A stretch of 64,000 nt of DNA, from NCBI GenBank assembly GCA_900754525.1, contig CAAEDE010000004.1:1-64000 (forward strand), read 5' to 3'. Both the position numbers and the translations under genes were made by a program. This document shows, one piece after another, positions 35,538-46,935 of the stretch (positions are counted from its first letter, which is position 1; each line of letters starts with the position of its first letter). The DNA comes from an uncultured Collinsella sp. (GTDB taxonomy: Bacteria > Actinomycetota > Coriobacteriia > Coriobacteriales > Coriobacteriaceae). The notes under the pieces were generated by a model. It did not search any database and was not told the DNA's origin. It saw nothing but the letters and a program-made list of their open reading frames with translations.

Positions 35538-35567
35538 AAATACCCTCGTTCCCGAGGGTATTTTTTT
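35538..35567 (+). terminator. Terminator of the dnaN-recF-dciA run
   Basis: AAATACCCTCG-TTC-CGAGGGTATTT stem followed by a run of T, 50 bases before gyrB. Confidence 0.9.
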
Positions 35568-35574
35568 ACGATAA

Positions 35575-37647
<2,073 letters not shown>

Positions 37648-37658
37648 GAGGAGGTAAC

Positions 37659-40400
37659 GTGGCAGACGATATCAACAATAACGAGGGTATGGACGAGGCC
37701 AGCGACGCCGGTATGCCCGATGATCTGAAGCGCCTGCTTGCCCGTGCTGAGCAGGGCGAGGACGGCGACCCGGACGCCTACAACCCCGATGCCGATGATG
37801 ATGAGGAAGAAGACGACGACGGCGAGCTCGAGGAGAGCTTTGGCGAAGTCGACCGTGGCGCCTCGGCCGGCGAGGATGTCAACGGCGGTCAGCTCCAGAT
37901 TTCGGAGTTTGGCCGCGAGATGAAGCAGTCGTTCATCGAGTATTCGATGTCGGTCATCACGGCGCGCGCCTTGCCGGACGTGCGCGATGGCTTAAAGCCG
38001 GTGCACCGCCGCATCCTGTACGCGATGAACGAGAGCGGCATCTACCCCAACCGCCCACACAAGAAGTCGGCCTGGACGGTCGGCGAAGTTATCGGTAAGT
38101 ACCATCCGCACGGCGATTCCGCGGTCTATGAGGCCATGGTCCGTCTGGCGCAGTGGTTCTCCATGCGTACGCCGCTCATCGACGGCCACGGCAACTTTGG
38201 CAACATCGACGGCGACGGCGCGGCAGCCATGCGTTACACCGAGAGTCGCCTGGCCAAGCCCGCCATGGAACTGCTGCGTGACTTGCAGAAGGATACCGTC
38301 GACTGGCAGCCCAACTACGACGAATCGCTCGCCGAGCCCGTGGCGCTGCCTGCGCGCTTCCCCAACCTGCTGGTCAACGGCAGCCAGGGCATCGCCGTCG
38401 GCATGGCCACCAACATCGCCCCGCACAACCTCACCGAGGCGATCGAGGCCACCTGCTACCTGATCGACAACCCCGACGCCACCGTCGACGAGCTCATGCA
38501 GATCATGCCCGGTCCGGACTTCCCCACCGGCGCCATCATCATGGGCAGCGCCGGCATTAAGCAGAGCTACGAGACCGGCCGCGGCTCCATTACCGTGCGT
38601 GCCAAGGCGCATGTGGAGTCCACCAAGACCGGCCGCAGCCGCCTGGTCTTTACCGAGATTCCCTACATGGTCAACAAGGGCACCCTGCAGGAGAAGATCG
38701 CCCAGCTCGTCAACGACAAGCGCATCGAGGGCATCTCGGACATGCGCGATGAGTCCAACCAGAAGGGCATCCGCCTGGTCATCGAGCTCAAGAAGGGTGT
38801 TATCCCACAGGTCGTGCTCAACAACCTGTACAAGTACACCTCGCTGCAGACGACCTTTGGCGCCAACAACCTGGCGCTCGTCAACGGCGTGCCCAAATGC
38901 CTGAGTCTGCGCGAGATGCTGCAGCACTACATTGACCACCAGGTCGACGTAGTCACCCGCCGCACCCGCTTCGACCTTAAGAAGGCCCAGGCCCGCGCGC
39001 ATATCCTTGAGGGCTACTTGATGGCTCTCGACCATATCGACGAGGTCATTAGCATCATCCGCTCCTCGCAGACCGACTCCGAGGCCAGCAGTCGCTTGAT
39101 CGAGCGCTTTGGCTTTACGCCCGAGCAGACCACGGCCATCCTCGAGATGAAGCTGCGCCGCCTGACCGGCCTGGAGCGCGACAAGATTCAGGAAGAGTTG
39201 GACGGCCTGCGTCGCGCCATTGCCTACTATGAGGACCTGCTGGCGCATGGGGAGAAGATCCTGGGCGTCATCAAGGAGGAGATGCGCGAGATCTCCAGGA
39301 AGTTCGGCGACAAACGCCGCACCGAGATCAGCCAGGTTGAGAAGGACCTGGATGTCGAGGACCTCATCGCCGACGAGGATATGGTCGTGACCATCACCCA
39401 CACCGGCTACGTTAAGCGTATCCCGGTGGCTGCCTACCGTGCCCAGAAGCGCGGTGGCAAGGGCGTGTCGGGCGTCAACCTCAAAGAGGATGACGTTATC
39501 GACGAGATGTTTATTGCGTCCACGCACGAGTACGTGCTGTTCTTCTCGAGCAAGGGCAAGGTCTATCGCCTGAAGGTACACGAGCTGCCGGTGGGTACGC
39601 GTCAGGCCCGCGGCACCGCGATTGTCAACCTGCTGCCCTTCGAGGAGGGCGAGAAGATCGCGAGCGTCATCAGCTGCCGCGAGTTCCCTGCCGACGAGTA
39701 CCTAATGTTTGCCACCAAGAGCGGCATGGTCAAGAAGACCGTGATGAGCGCTTACGATCGTAGCCGCCGTGATGGCCTGATCGCTATCAATCTGCGTGAC
39801 GACGACGCACTGCTGAACGTGCGCCGCGTGCGCGAGGGCGACAAGATTATCCTGGCCACCACCGCGGGCAAGGCGATCATGTTCTCCGAGGAGCAGGTGC
39901 GCGCCACCGGCCGCGATACCAGCGGCGTTCGCGGTATCGGTATGAAGGACGGCGTGAGCGTTCTGGGCATGGAAGTCACTAACGGCAACGGCGATCTGTT
40001 CGTCATCACCGAGCGCGGCTACGGCAAGCGTACGCCGGTCGCGGACTACCCGGAACAGAATCGTGGCGGTCAGGGCGTCTACACTATCCAGATGACCGAG
40101 CGTAAGGGTAACCTCGCGGCCATGAAGACGGTGGGCCCGCAGCACGAGCTGTTCATCGTGACGGAGGGCGCGACGGTCATTCGCGTCAAGACCGACGAGA
40201 TCAGCCAGACTGGCCGCGCCACCCAGGGCGTCAAGATGATGACCGTCGACGACAATGACCGCATCTGCGCCGTAGCCCGCATGACGGCCGCCAAAGAGAA
40301 GCCCGAAGGCGAAGCCACAGAAAACGGCTCTGCCCCCGAAGAAACCCCTGTCGATCTAGGCGACGGCAACGACATGCCAGAAGATCTCCTAGACGAATAA
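37659..40400 (+). CDS. gyrA: DNA gyrase subunit A with acidic N-terminal extension
   Basis: A 913-residue DNA-cleaving subunit. The normal start region ([20 protein letters not shown]) is not reached until about residue 83. Residues 1-82 are a strongly acidic extension with a run of about ten Asp/Glu. The GTG has AGGAGG four bases upstream, so the extension is really translated. Catalytic Tyr lies in [11 protein letters not shown]. The quinolone region [18 protein letters not shown] keeps the sensitive Ser. The GyrA box in the C-terminal propeller is QKRGGKG. The C-terminus is acidic. It is 11 bases after gyrB, as one operon. Confidence 0.97.
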   Translation: MADDINNNEGMDEASDAGMPDDLKRLLARAEQGEDGDPDAYNPDADDDEEEDDDGELEESFGEVDRGASAGEDVNGGQLQISEFGREMKQSFIEYSMSVITARALPDVRDGLKPVHRRILYAMNESGIYPNRPHKKSAWTVGEVIGKYHPHGDSAVYEAMVRLAQWFSMRTPLIDGHGNFGNIDGDGAAAMRYTESRLAKPAMELLRDLQKDTVDWQPNYDESLAEPVALPARFPNLLVNGSQGIAVGMATNIAPHNLTEAIEATCYLIDNPDATVDELMQIMPGPDFPTGAIIMGSAGIKQSYETGRGSITVRAKAHVESTKTGRSRLVFTEIPYMVNKGTLQEKIAQLVNDKRIEGISDMRDESNQKGIRLVIELKKGVIPQVVLNNLYKYTSLQTTFGANNLALVNGVPKCLSLREMLQHYIDHQVDVVTRRTRFDLKKAQARAHILEGYLMALDHIDEVISIIRSSQTDSEASSRLIERFGFTPEQTTAILEMKLRRLTGLERDKIQEELDGLRRAIAYYEDLLAHGEKILGVIKEEMREISRKFGDKRRTEISQVEKDLDVEDLIADEDMVVTITHTGYVKRIPVAAYRAQKRGGKGVSGVNLKEDDVIDEMFIASTHEYVLFFSSKGKVYRLKVHELPVGTRQARGTAIVNLLPFEEGEKIASVISCREFPADEYLMFATKSGMVKKTVMSAYDRSRRDGLIAINLRDDDALLNVRRVREGDKIILATTAGKAIMFSEEQVRATGRDTSGVRGIGMKDGVSVLGMEVTNGNGDLFVITERGYGKRTPVADYPEQNRGGQGVYTIQMTERKGNLAAMKTVGPQHELFIVTEGATVIRVKTDEISQTGRATQGVKMMTVDDNDRICAVARMTAAKEKPEGEATENGSAPEETPVDLGDGNDMPEDLLDE

Positions 40401-40440
40401 GAGACCCTAGCTGGTAAAAATTATCAGACCCCATATATCG

Positions 40441-40473
40441 GCGGTCGGCGCACTGCGCGCCGGCCGCTTTTTT
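40441..40473 (+). terminator. Terminator of gyrBA
   Basis: GCGGTCGGCGC-ACTGC-GCGCCGGCCGC stem with one mismatch, then six T. The T-tract is also the left end of the large inverted repeat. Confidence 0.85.
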
Positions 40474-40652
40474 GAAAATCTTTGAACCCCACGTCGGCCC
40501 CGGCTGCCCGGCGGCATGCGAAGTCGATCGCGAGTTCCGCACGAGCCGGAGAGCGCTTAATGTGCTCTCCGTGCGAGCAGGACTGTCCGAGCAGGCGACT
40601 TCGCATGCCGCCGGGCAGCCGGGACGAACACCCTTCAAAGATTTTCAAAAAA
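40468..40652. repeat. Large nested inverted repeat between gyrA and tRNA-Ile
   Basis: Two perfect arm pairs are nested: an outer 19-bp pair (40468-40486 with 40634-40652) of A/T-rich sequence, and a 28-bp GC-rich pair (40499-40526 with 40596-40623). Inside, CGCAC/GTGCG and GGAGAGC/GCTCTCC pair around a nine-base loop, so the 185 bases can fold into one rod with bulges. It has no frame. It may be a cruciform, a non-autonomous mobile element or a structured RNA. Confidence 0.8.
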
Positions 40653-40700
40653 GTTGTTGACGCGCGCGTAACGACTCGTCTAATATATCCCTTGCGCGAT

Positions 40701-40777
40701 GGACCTGTAGCTCAGTTGGTTAGAGCGTCCGGCTGATAACCGGGAGGTCACAAGTTCGAATCTTGTCAGGTCCACCA
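40701..40777 (+). tRNA. tRNA-Ile (anticodon GAU)
   Basis: A 77-nt cloverleaf including encoded CCA. Acceptor GGACCTG/CAGGTCC, D arm GCTC..GAGC, anticodon loop CTGATAA giving GAU, T loop AGTTCGAATCT. It reads ATT/ATC codons. It stands alone rather than in an rRNA operon. Confidence 0.96.
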
Positions 40778-40790
40778 TCAAAACTGTGAA

Positions 40791-40822
40791 GAGCCCTGGG
40801 GCATTGCCTCGGGGCTTTTTTC
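40791..40822 (+). terminator. Terminator of tRNA-Ile
   Basis: GAGCCC/GGGGCT hairpin with inner GGC/GCC pairing, then six T. Confidence 0.65.
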
Positions 40823-40936
40823 TTGTCTGCGATAAATCTCATTTTGGTTTTGTGTGCTGTGCGAAAGATTGGGTAGTATAGCTATTCAATGCGGTGGAGC
40901 TGCCGCGTGTTAACCGCTACGTACCGGAGGTGTTCC

Positions 40937-41437
40937 ATGGTTCGTGTCGACATAGAGACTATCGTCATGGCCGCCGGTCCCGTGCCATCGCTTATCGTGC
41001 TTCGCGAGCGCTGCAGCAAATCGGACTCGCCCGCGCCACTGCGTTCTCTTTCCATTCAGACTGGTTCGTTTGAGGCTGCTGCCATTAGCCGTGGCATCGA
41101 TAGCGGCCGCGCCGAGCGCCCGATTACCCATGACCTGTTGCTCGATACTGTTGGCGCCCTGGGCGCCAAGCTCGAGCGCATCGAGATCGTTCGCGCCGAG
41201 CCGCCGGTGTTCTACGCGACGATCGTCGTACTGGCCGATGGTGACGAGCGCAAGATCGATGCCCGTCCCAGTGATGCCATTGCCCTTGCCGTGCGCAGCA
41301 ATGCCCCCATGTTTGTGGAGGACGACATCATGAATCGCCTGGGCACCGTTTCTGCCCATGCCGAGGAAGTTGACGACGAGCAAGAGTTCGAGAAGTTCGA
41401 CGAGTTCGTCCATACGCTCTCCCCCGATGACTTCTAA
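40937..41437 (+). CDS. Bifunctional nuclease family (BFN) protein
   Basis: A 166-residue protein of the BFN/DUF151 family. The landmark is DARPSDAIALAVRSNAPMFV, preceded by the family strand pattern ITHDLLLDTVGALGAKLERI. Some members show DNase/RNase activity; the cellular role is not settled. The C-terminal tail is acidic (EEVDDEQEFEKFDEF). CGGAGG six bases before the ATG fixes the start. The next gene starts immediately after its stop, so the two are probably an operon. Confidence 0.88.
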   Translation: MVRVDIETIVMAAGPVPSLIVLRERCSKSDSPAPLRSLSIQTGSFEAAAISRGIDSGRAERPITHDLLLDTVGALGAKLERIEIVRAEPPVFYATIVVLADGDERKIDARPSDAIALAVRSNAPMFVEDDIMNRLGTVSAHAEEVDDEQEFEKFDEFVHTLSPDDF

Positions 41438-41827
41438 ATGCGGGGCGGCCAGGATGTGGAGCGTTCGCTGATGACCGGCGGTATGTCGGCTGAGGCAGCG
41501 GCCATTGCGCGCGAGGCCCAGATGCGCTCGGAGGCTTCTGAGGCGGCTCGCATTGCCTATGTGACGCAGGCCCGCACGCTTCGCGAACGCCGCGGCTCGT
41601 TTATCAAGATGGTTGTCGTCTCCGCCCTTGTCGCGGCAATCTGCTCGCGCCTTCGTGGTACAGTTGGTGCGCTTGGGTTTTCGATCTCTACGGGCCTGGT
41701 GATCTGGGGCGTGGTCGATGCGGTCATGCTGACCAGTCAGATCAAGGTGCTCGACAAGCGCGCGATGGATATGATGCGCACCCGCGACGCTGCCGCTAAG
41801 ATCGCCGCCGAGGCACAGGAACTGTAA
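41438..41827 (+). CDS. Small membrane protein of unknown function
   Basis: A 129-residue protein that begins directly after the BFN stop. A helical Ala/Glu/Arg-rich stretch (residues 15-52) precedes two hydrophobic segments at about 57-68 and 76-98 (VGALGFSISTGLVIWGVVDAVML). The C-terminal part is a charged helix. No family recognised. The ATG has no strong Shine-Dalgarno, so translational coupling to the BFN gene is likely. Confidence 0.6.
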   Translation: MRGGQDVERSLMTGGMSAEAAAIAREAQMRSEASEAARIAYVTQARTLRERRGSFIKMVVVSALVAAICSRLRGTVGALGFSISTGLVIWGVVDAVMLTSQIKVLDKRAMDMMRTRDAAAKIAAEAQEL

Positions 41828-41857
41828 TGACGCCAGACTCGATGGGAAGGTCTAAAG

Positions 41858-42307
41858 ATGGCACAGGATATGCAGGACGCCGGTAACGTCTCCGCCGAGC
41901 TCGACGCCATGGTGTGCGATCTGATCGGCGCGTTCTTGGACGACCTTGCCGCCGGCGAAAACCCCGGCGTGGTCGTGGCAATTGAGGACGCCGCTTCCAA
42001 CCGATATCTGGCGGCGCTCGACGAGGACGGCGAAGAGGCATGCCTGGAGGCGGCCACCAACTTTATCTCCGAGCACAAGATGGGTCTTAAGGACGAGGGC
42101 CTGGGCCGTATCGCCCGCTATGCCATCGGCTATACCGGCTGCGTCGAGATTGACGGCGGCTACCACGACGCCTTGCTCGTGAGCTTTTTCGAGACGACGC
42201 TCGAGAGCGGTTTTTCGGCATACGTACTGTACGAGGGTGTGGGCGCCGGCGATGGTTTTATGTGGAGCGACCCTGAACCTGCAGGTGAGGAAACCCCTCT
42301 TATCTAA
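41858..42307 (+). CDS. Acidic soluble protein of unknown function
   Basis: A 149-residue, strongly acidic protein with no signal or membrane segment. Recognisable strands include GVVVAIEDAASNRYLAAL and YAIGYTGCVEIDGGYHDAL. I do not know the family. GGGAAGG before the ATG supports the start. It lies 30 bases after the preceding small gene and about 120 bases before typA, so it may end the BFN operon. Confidence 0.65.
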   Translation: MAQDMQDAGNVSAELDAMVCDLIGAFLDDLAAGENPGVVVAIEDAASNRYLAALDEDGEEACLEAATNFISEHKMGLKDEGLGRIARYAIGYTGCVEIDGGYHDALLVSFFETTLESGFSAYVLYEGVGAGDGFMWSDPEPAGEETPLI

Positions 42308-42424
42308 AATCGCTAAAATAAACGAGTTTTCGGTAAAAGGCTCAATATTCCCGCCGAGCGTTGTGTTGCTGGGCGGGTCGCATACGCGTGCCGTTTGTAT
42401 ATAGATAGAAGATAGGGGAACTAC

Positions 42425-44263
42425 ATGCGCGTAGACAATCTGAGGAACATCGCCATCATCGCTCACGTCGACCACGGCAAGACGACGATGGTCGACAAGC
42501 TCCTGCGTGCCACGGACGCCTTCCGTGCCAACCAGCAGGTCGAGGACCGCGTCCTGGATTCCAACGACCAGGAGCGCGAGCGCGGCATTACGATTCTCGC
42601 CAAGAACATCTCTATCGAGTACAAGGACGTTAAGATCAACGTCATCGACACTCCGGGCCACGCCGACTTTGGCGGCGAGGTCGAGCGCGTACTGCGTATG
42701 GCCGACGGCGCCCTGCTGCTGGTCGACGCCTTTGAGGGCCCCATGCCCCAGACCCGCTTCGTGCTGCGTCACGCTATCGACACCGGCCTCAAGATCATGA
42801 TCGTCATCAACAAGATCGACCGTCCGGGTGCTAACCCCGAGAAGGCCTACAACGACTGCCTCGACCTTATGGCCGACCTGGGCGCCACCGACGACCAGCT
42901 TGAGTTCGCCATGGAGCACGTGGTCTACGCCAGCGCCATGAATGGCTTTGCCCGTCTTGATCCCAACGACGGCAACATGGACATGTATCCGCTGCTCGAT
43001 ATGATCATCGACGACATGCCCGCGCCCGAGGTTGACGAGAACGCCCCGCTGGCCATGCAGTGCGTGACCATCGACCACTCCAACTTTGTCGGGCGCATCG
43101 GCATCGGCCGCGTGTACTCCGGCACCATCCACCAGGGCGACCAGATCCTGGTTGTCAAGAACGACGGCTCCAGCGCCACCGCTACCGTCAAGCAGCTCTT
43201 TACCTTCGACTACCTGGGCCGCACTGAGTGCCAGGAAGTCGGCGCCGGCGACATCGCTGCCGTCGTGGGCATCGACCGCACCGATATCGGCGATGTCTAC
43301 ACCGATCCCGAGAGCCCCGTCGAGCTCGAGCCCATCGAGATCGACCCGCCGACCCTGTCCATCGTCTTTGAGGCTTCGACCTCCCCGCTCGTCGGCCGCG
43401 ACGGCGACATCGTGGGTGCCCGTCAGCTCAAGGAGCGCCTGTTCAACGAGGCCGAGAACAACGTGACCATGAAGATCGAGGAGCTCGAGGACAAGAGCGG
43501 CGTCGAGGTCTCGGGCCGCGGCATCCTGCACCTGTCCGTCCTGATGGAGTCCATGCGCCGCGAGGGCTTTGAGTTCCAGGTCGGCCGTCCCCGCGTTCTG
43601 TTTAAGAAGGACGAGAACGGCAACAAGATGGAGCCTGTTGAGCAGGCCGTCGTCGAGTGCCCAGACGAGTACTCGGGCAAGGTCGTTGAGGTCTTCGGTA
43701 CCTCCGGCGGCATCATGACGAGCATGGACACCTCGGGCATCGTGACGCACCTCGAGTTCAAGATCCCGACGCGCGGCATCATGGGCCTTAAGAACCGCAT
43801 CATGAACGTCACCCACGGCGAGGGCGTGTTCTACCACACCTTCCTGGAGTATGGTCCTTATGCCGGAGAGATCGGTAACCGTCAGAACGGCGCCATGATC
43901 TCCATGACCACCGAGAAGGCCGTTGCCTACGCTCTGGGTACGCTGCAGGAGCGCGGTCAGCTGTTTGTTGAGCCGGGCACCGAGTGCTATGAGGGCATGA
44001 TCGTGGGCGAGCGCAGCAAGGCTGGCGACATGGTCGTCAACATCGCCCGTACCAAGAACCTGGGCAACCAGCGTTCCTCGACCTCCGATATCTCCGTGCA
44101 GCTGGTGCCGCCCCGCACCTTCTCGCTGGAGGAGGCGCTGGAGTATATCGCCGACGACGAGCTGGTCGAGATCACTCCCAAGAACATCCGCCTGCGCAAG
44201 CGTCTGCTCAACGCCACCGACCGCAAGAAGGCTGCCGTCCGCGCCGGCCAGGTCAACAAATAA
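42425..44263 (+). CDS. typA: Ribosome-associated GTPase TypA/BipA
   Basis: A 612-residue translational GTPase that binds the ribosome under stress and helps 50S assembly. G1 is [15 protein letters not shown], the switch region ends [14 protein letters not shown]3 is [16 protein letters not shown], and G4 is [12 protein letters not shown]. The elongation-factor-like domains follow, with the C-terminal NIRLRKRLL typical of TypA. The upstream stretch, TTATCTA.. through AGATAGGGGAAC, gives a usable Shine-Dalgarno. It is monocistronic. Confidence 0.96.
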   Translation: MRVDNLRNIAIIAHVDHGKTTMVDKLLRATDAFRANQQVEDRVLDSNDQERERGITILAKNISIEYKDVKINVIDTPGHADFGGEVERVLRMADGALLLVDAFEGPMPQTRFVLRHAIDTGLKIMIVINKIDRPGANPEKAYNDCLDLMADLGATDDQLEFAMEHVVYASAMNGFARLDPNDGNMDMYPLLDMIIDDMPAPEVDENAPLAMQCVTIDHSNFVGRIGIGRVYSGTIHQGDQILVVKNDGSSATATVKQLFTFDYLGRTECQEVGAGDIAAVVGIDRTDIGDVYTDPESPVELEPIEIDPPTLSIVFEASTSPLVGRDGDIVGARQLKERLFNEAENNVTMKIEELEDKSGVEVSGRGILHLSVLMESMRREGFEFQVGRPRVLFKKDENGNKMEPVEQAVVECPDEYSGKVVEVFGTSGGIMTSMDTSGIVTHLEFKIPTRGIMGLKNRIMNVTHGEGVFYHTFLEYGPYAGEIGNRQNGAMISMTTEKAVAYALGTLQERGQLFVEPGTECYEGMIVGERSKAGDMVVNIARTKNLGNQRSSTSDISVQLVPPRTFSLEEALEYIADDELVEITPKNIRLRKRLLNATDRKKAAVRAGQVNK

Positions 44264-44290
44264 GCGCTGGGGCTTATAACCGCCAATAAG

Positions 44291-44325
44291 AAAGGGCGTC
44301 GACCGCAATGGTCGGCGCCCTTTTT
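44291..44325 (+). terminator. Terminator of typA
   Basis: AAAGGGCGTCGACC-GCAAT-GGTCGGCGCCCTTT stem with one mismatch and a T-tract. Confidence 0.9.
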
Positions 44326-44394
44326 GGTGCACAGGGATTGAGTTGGTCTGCACCACCACAAAGGTGCCCGTCCCCTTTGCGGGTGGATCGACGG

Positions 44395-45540
44395 CTAGGC
44401 GGAGGGAAGGCCTGGCGTGTTGGAGGCCTGCTGCGGCTTGAGGCGGGCGTTGCGCCAGATGATTTGGATAACGTAGCCGAGCATAAAGACAAAGGCCACG
44501 CCGCTGATGAAGTCGCCGATGAGGGGAAGTCCCGTGAGGGCACCTGTGGCGATACCGCCCACGGCGGCCATGGCGTAGCGGTTCTGGTTGTGTCCGACCA
44601 TGCGGGCGATTGCGCACCCCGCAAAGGCGCTCGACACCAACGCGATGCCGATAACGCCGCACAAGAGGGCTCCGGCAAGTGACAGGCCGGCGATAGAGAT
44701 AATCAGCAGCAGGACGGCGGGGACGACAGCAATCGTACCAAGAAGACCGCTCACCCACAGTGGCGTGGGGCGCTGGTGGAGCATGCCGGCGGCGCTGGCA
44801 GTCGCACGCGGAAAGACGAGCTCGAGCAGCAGGGCGACAAAGCAGGTCGAGAGCGCCGCGGCCACGATGCCGCCGATGACATCGTTAAGGGTGGAAGTAT
44901 CTTCGTTCTCGGTGCGGTCGATCTTGAGCGCGCCGACCTCGGCTCCTGCGGCGCGCTCGGGGTCCTCGGAAACATGTGCGCTCACGGTGCCGGTAATGCG
45001 GGCATTCTTGCCCAAGACGAGCTTATCGGCCCAAACCTCGACATCGCCGTCGACGGTGCCATCGATGGTCACGGTGTCGCCTGCGAGCGCTGCCGACTTG
45101 GCGGAGCCGCGCAGGGCAACCGTCTCGCCCATTGCGTAAAAACAGTTGGCGGTGCTACCAGTGTTGAGCACGACATGCTGACCGACTACCGTCACGCTGC
45201 CATCGATTGCAGTTTTGGAGATATCGATGGTGCGCGCCGCCAGGCGAACGGCGCCGCCTACGGTGCAGTCGCGAATCGACAAGCTCTCGCCGGCCGCGAT
45301 AATATCGCGGCCGATGGAAGCGTCGTCTAGGTTAAGGCTTTGGCCGGCCCAGTACAGGTCGCCTTCGACGCCAGACGGATTTGAGTCAACTTCGGTTGCG
45401 AGCACGTTGCCCGCGGTGTCTGTGCCGGCGAACGACGTCGTGGGAAGCGCGGTCAGCGCAAGTGCAATCAGTGCGAATAGGAGGGCGATGCGGGCCTGCG
45501 CTTTACGGCGCTGGGACGACGGTTCTGGGTTGCAAGGCAT
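44395..45540 (-). CDS. Bactofilin-like domain fused to membrane domain
   Basis: A 381-residue protein. Residues about 15-38 are a signal or first TM. Residues about 45-190 are a repetitive beta-rich domain (GEGDLYWAGQS-type strands such as TVGGAVRLAARTIDISKTAI, DGSVTVVGQHVVLN and DGTVDGDVEVWADKL), the pattern of polymer-forming bactofilin domains; here the domain lies after the signal and would face outside. Residues about 215-370 carry four to five hydrophobic helices. Similar proteins are annotated as polymer-forming cytoskeletal family. The start follows AAGGA six bases upstream. The substrate or partner is unknown. Confidence 0.7.
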   Translation of the reverse strand: MPCNPEPSSQRRKAQARIALLFALIALALTALPTTSFAGTDTAGNVLATEVDSNPSGVEGDLYWAGQSLNLDDASIGRDIIAAGESLSIRDCTVGGAVRLAARTIDISKTAIDGSVTVVGQHVVLNTGSTANCFYAMGETVALRGSAKSAALAGDTVTIDGTVDGDVEVWADKLVLGKNARITGTVSAHVSEDPERAAGAEVGALKIDRTENEDTSTLNDVIGGIVAAALSTCFVALLLELVFPRATASAAGMLHQRPTPLWVSGLLGTIAVVPAVLLLIISIAGLSLAGALLCGVIGIALVSSAFAGCAIARMVGHNQNRYAMAAVGGIATGALTGLPLIGDFISGVAFVFMLGYVIQIIWRNARLKPQQASNTPGLPSA

Positions 45541-45552
45541 GGTGAATCCTTC

Positions 45553-45577
45553 GTTAGATACTCGACATGTATCTAAC
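45553..45577. promoter_or_regulatory. Inverted repeat, possible operator
   Basis: Perfect 9-bp dyad GTTAGATAC / GTATCTAAC with a seven-base spacer, 13 to 37 bases upstream of the bactofilin-like start. Its place in the 5' leader or promoter suits an operator, but no regulator is assigned. Confidence 0.5.
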
Positions 45578-45646
45578 AGGGTACCCAACGCGCGGGCGCT
45601 CTAAAAGAACCTCTCGGTTGCATTTCGAAGGATGAGGCCGCGCAAT

Positions 45647-46336
45647 CTACTTTTTACGGTGCAAAAAGCGTGCGATGTCTTCCTCAGTGGGGCTTTTGAT
45701 GTCAAAGCGCAGTGAGAGCCAGCGCAGACCCATGGTCACGACAACGCATACGACCAACGCGACGACATTGCTGACCAAGCCACTCATAACGAGACACACA
45801 TAGCTTGTCGATCCGGCGATGGCGGCGATGGCATAAAAGTTAGTACGTTGGAAAATGCCCGGAACCACGCCCATAAAGCCGTCGCGCAACATGCCGCCGC
45901 CCACCGCGGTAAAAAAGCCCATCATGATGCACACCGCCGGTGCAAAGCCGTAGACTAGCGCCTTGTCTGCTCCAGTGGCGGCGTAGATGCCGACCGAGAC
46001 GATGTCGAGCAGGGGAATGAGTTTTTCGGGTTTGTCGACGATTGCCGGGAAAATATAGATGATGGCTGCCGTGGCAATGGAAAGTGGGAGCGCCATCGGT
46101 TGGTTGAGGATGTAGACGTTGCCCACCTGCAGCGTCATATCGCGCAAGAGACCGCCGCCCAGACCGCAGACCACCGCGAGCGCGACCGCGCCCACCAGGT
46201 CGAGTTTGTGCTCGCGCGCAACCAGCACACCCGAGATCGATGCAGCGACAACAGCGAACATCTCGAGCCAAAACGGAATAGCGACCATGGCATCCGATGC
46301 ATGCGAGGTAATGGTCATAGCGGCGACGACGGGCAA
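45647..46336 (-). CDS. Glycine-rich TRIC/UPF0126-family membrane protein
   Basis: A 229-residue polytopic protein with about seven hydrophobic segments. The twin internal repeats carry GLGGGLLRDMTL and AVGGGMLRDGFM, the marks of the UPF0126 (YadS) family, whose members are now grouped with trimeric intracellular cation channels. A cation-channel role is family knowledge, not shown here. The TTG start is taken because AAAGGA lies seven bases upstream; an ATG six codons in is the alternative. About 106 bases separate its end from the start of the bactofilin-like gene on the same strand. Confidence 0.85.
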   Translation of the reverse strand: MPVVAAMTITSHASDAMVAIPFWLEMFAVVAASISGVLVAREHKLDLVGAVALAVVCGLGGGLLRDMTLQVGNVYILNQPMALPLSIATAAIIYIFPAIVDKPEKLIPLLDIVSVGIYAATGADKALVYGFAPAVCIMMGFFTAVGGGMLRDGFMGVVPGIFQRTNFYAIAAIAGSTSYVCLVMSGLVSNVVALVVCVVVTMGLRWLSLRFDIKSPTEEDIARFLHRKK

Positions 46337-46375
46337 GATGGGGTCCTTTGGATTGTGGGTTTAGACAATGCCCGT

Positions 46376-46492
46376 ACATAGTACATGGTTGGCGGGCGTG
46401 GCGACCCTATTGCTCGGTAAACGGTCGGGACTGGGTACGGTCATAGGTTCCATGTTTGGGGATCCGGGTTGATGCTGAACGCGATGGGGGCG
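46376..46492. other. Intergenic region with no visible feature
   Basis: Between the channel gene and the tRNA-Ser composite I see only a likely leftward promoter and no open frame or hairpin of note. Confidence 0.3.
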
Positions 46493-46642
46493 TGGTCGAA
46501 TAGGAGGGATGTCCAAATTTTGAGCTCCGCTCAAAATTTATCCGGTCGGCTTGCGCCGACCGCGCTGCGCTAAAAACGCGCCACGGGCGCGTTTTCTTTA
46601 CGCTCCGCGCCCTGGCGGGTTCGAATCCCTCCTCCTCCGCCG
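46493..46642. repeat. tRNA-Ser tail element with hairpin cluster
   Basis: At the proximal end (46617-46642), GGGTTCGAATCCC followed by TCCTCCTCCGCC is the 3' end of the neighbouring tRNA-Ser(CGA) in inverted orientation. At the distal end (46493-46511), TGGTCGAATAGGAGGGAT is a degraded copy (14 of 18) in the same orientation as the tRNA. Between them are three perfect hairpins: AAATTTTGAGC-TCC-GCTCAAAATTT, GGTCGGC-TTGC-GCCGACC and AAAACGCGCC-ACG-GGCGCGTTTT. The GCTCCGCGCCC stretch before the T-loop block is also seen at the tRNA-Lys locus. Confidence 0.75.
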
Positions 46643-46664
46643 TATTTGCTTGTTAGGGACTCAA

Positions 46665-46694
46665 AACAAAAAAGCTCCCATTCCCGGGAGCTTT
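46665..46694 (-). terminator. Terminator of tRNA-Ser(CGA)
   Basis: AAAGCTCCC/GGGAGCTTT stem followed on the minus strand by TTTTGTTTTG. Confidence 0.85.
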
Positions 46695-46705
46695 CTCAAC
46701 CAAAA

Positions 46706-46798
46706 TGGCGGAGGAGGAGGGATTCGAACCCTCGTGACCTTATACAGGCCAAACGGTTTTCGAGACCGCCGCATTCAACCACTCTGCCACCCCTCCGC
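46706..46798 (-). tRNA. tRNA-Ser (anticodon CGA)
   Basis: A 93-nt class II tRNA with encoded CCA. Acceptor GCGGAGG/CCTCCGC, anticodon loop TCTCGAAA giving CGA, a long variable arm, and T arm GAGGGTTCGAATCCCTC. It reads TCG codons. Confidence 0.95.
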
Positions 46799-46805
46799 GT
46801 GGGGT

Positions 46806-46835
46806 AAAAACAAAGCAGGCTCGAAGGCCTGCTTT
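46806..46835 (-). terminator. Terminator of tRNA-Ser(GGA)
   Basis: AAAGCAGGC-CTTCGA-GCCTGCTTT with a TTTTTA tail on the minus strand, between the two tRNA-Ser genes. Confidence 0.85.
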
Positions 46836-46844
46836 GGAATTAAC

Positions 46845-46935
46845 TGGCGGAGAGTCAGGGATTTGAACCCTGGAGACGCTTTTGACGCCTACACGATTTC
46901 CAATCGTGCTCCTTCGGCCACTCGGACAACTCTCC
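46845..46935 (-). tRNA. tRNA-Ser (anticodon GGA)
   Basis: A 91-nt class II tRNA with encoded CCA, acceptor GGAGAGT/ACTCTCC, anticodon loop giving GGA, a long variable arm, and T loop GGTTCAAATCC. It reads TCC and TCT codons. Confidence 0.95.

Noticed and set aside
41852..44758. Very long open frame antisense to typA
   Set aside because: It mirrors the GC-rich codons of typA, has no family resemblance, and covers several real genes. Typical shadow frame.
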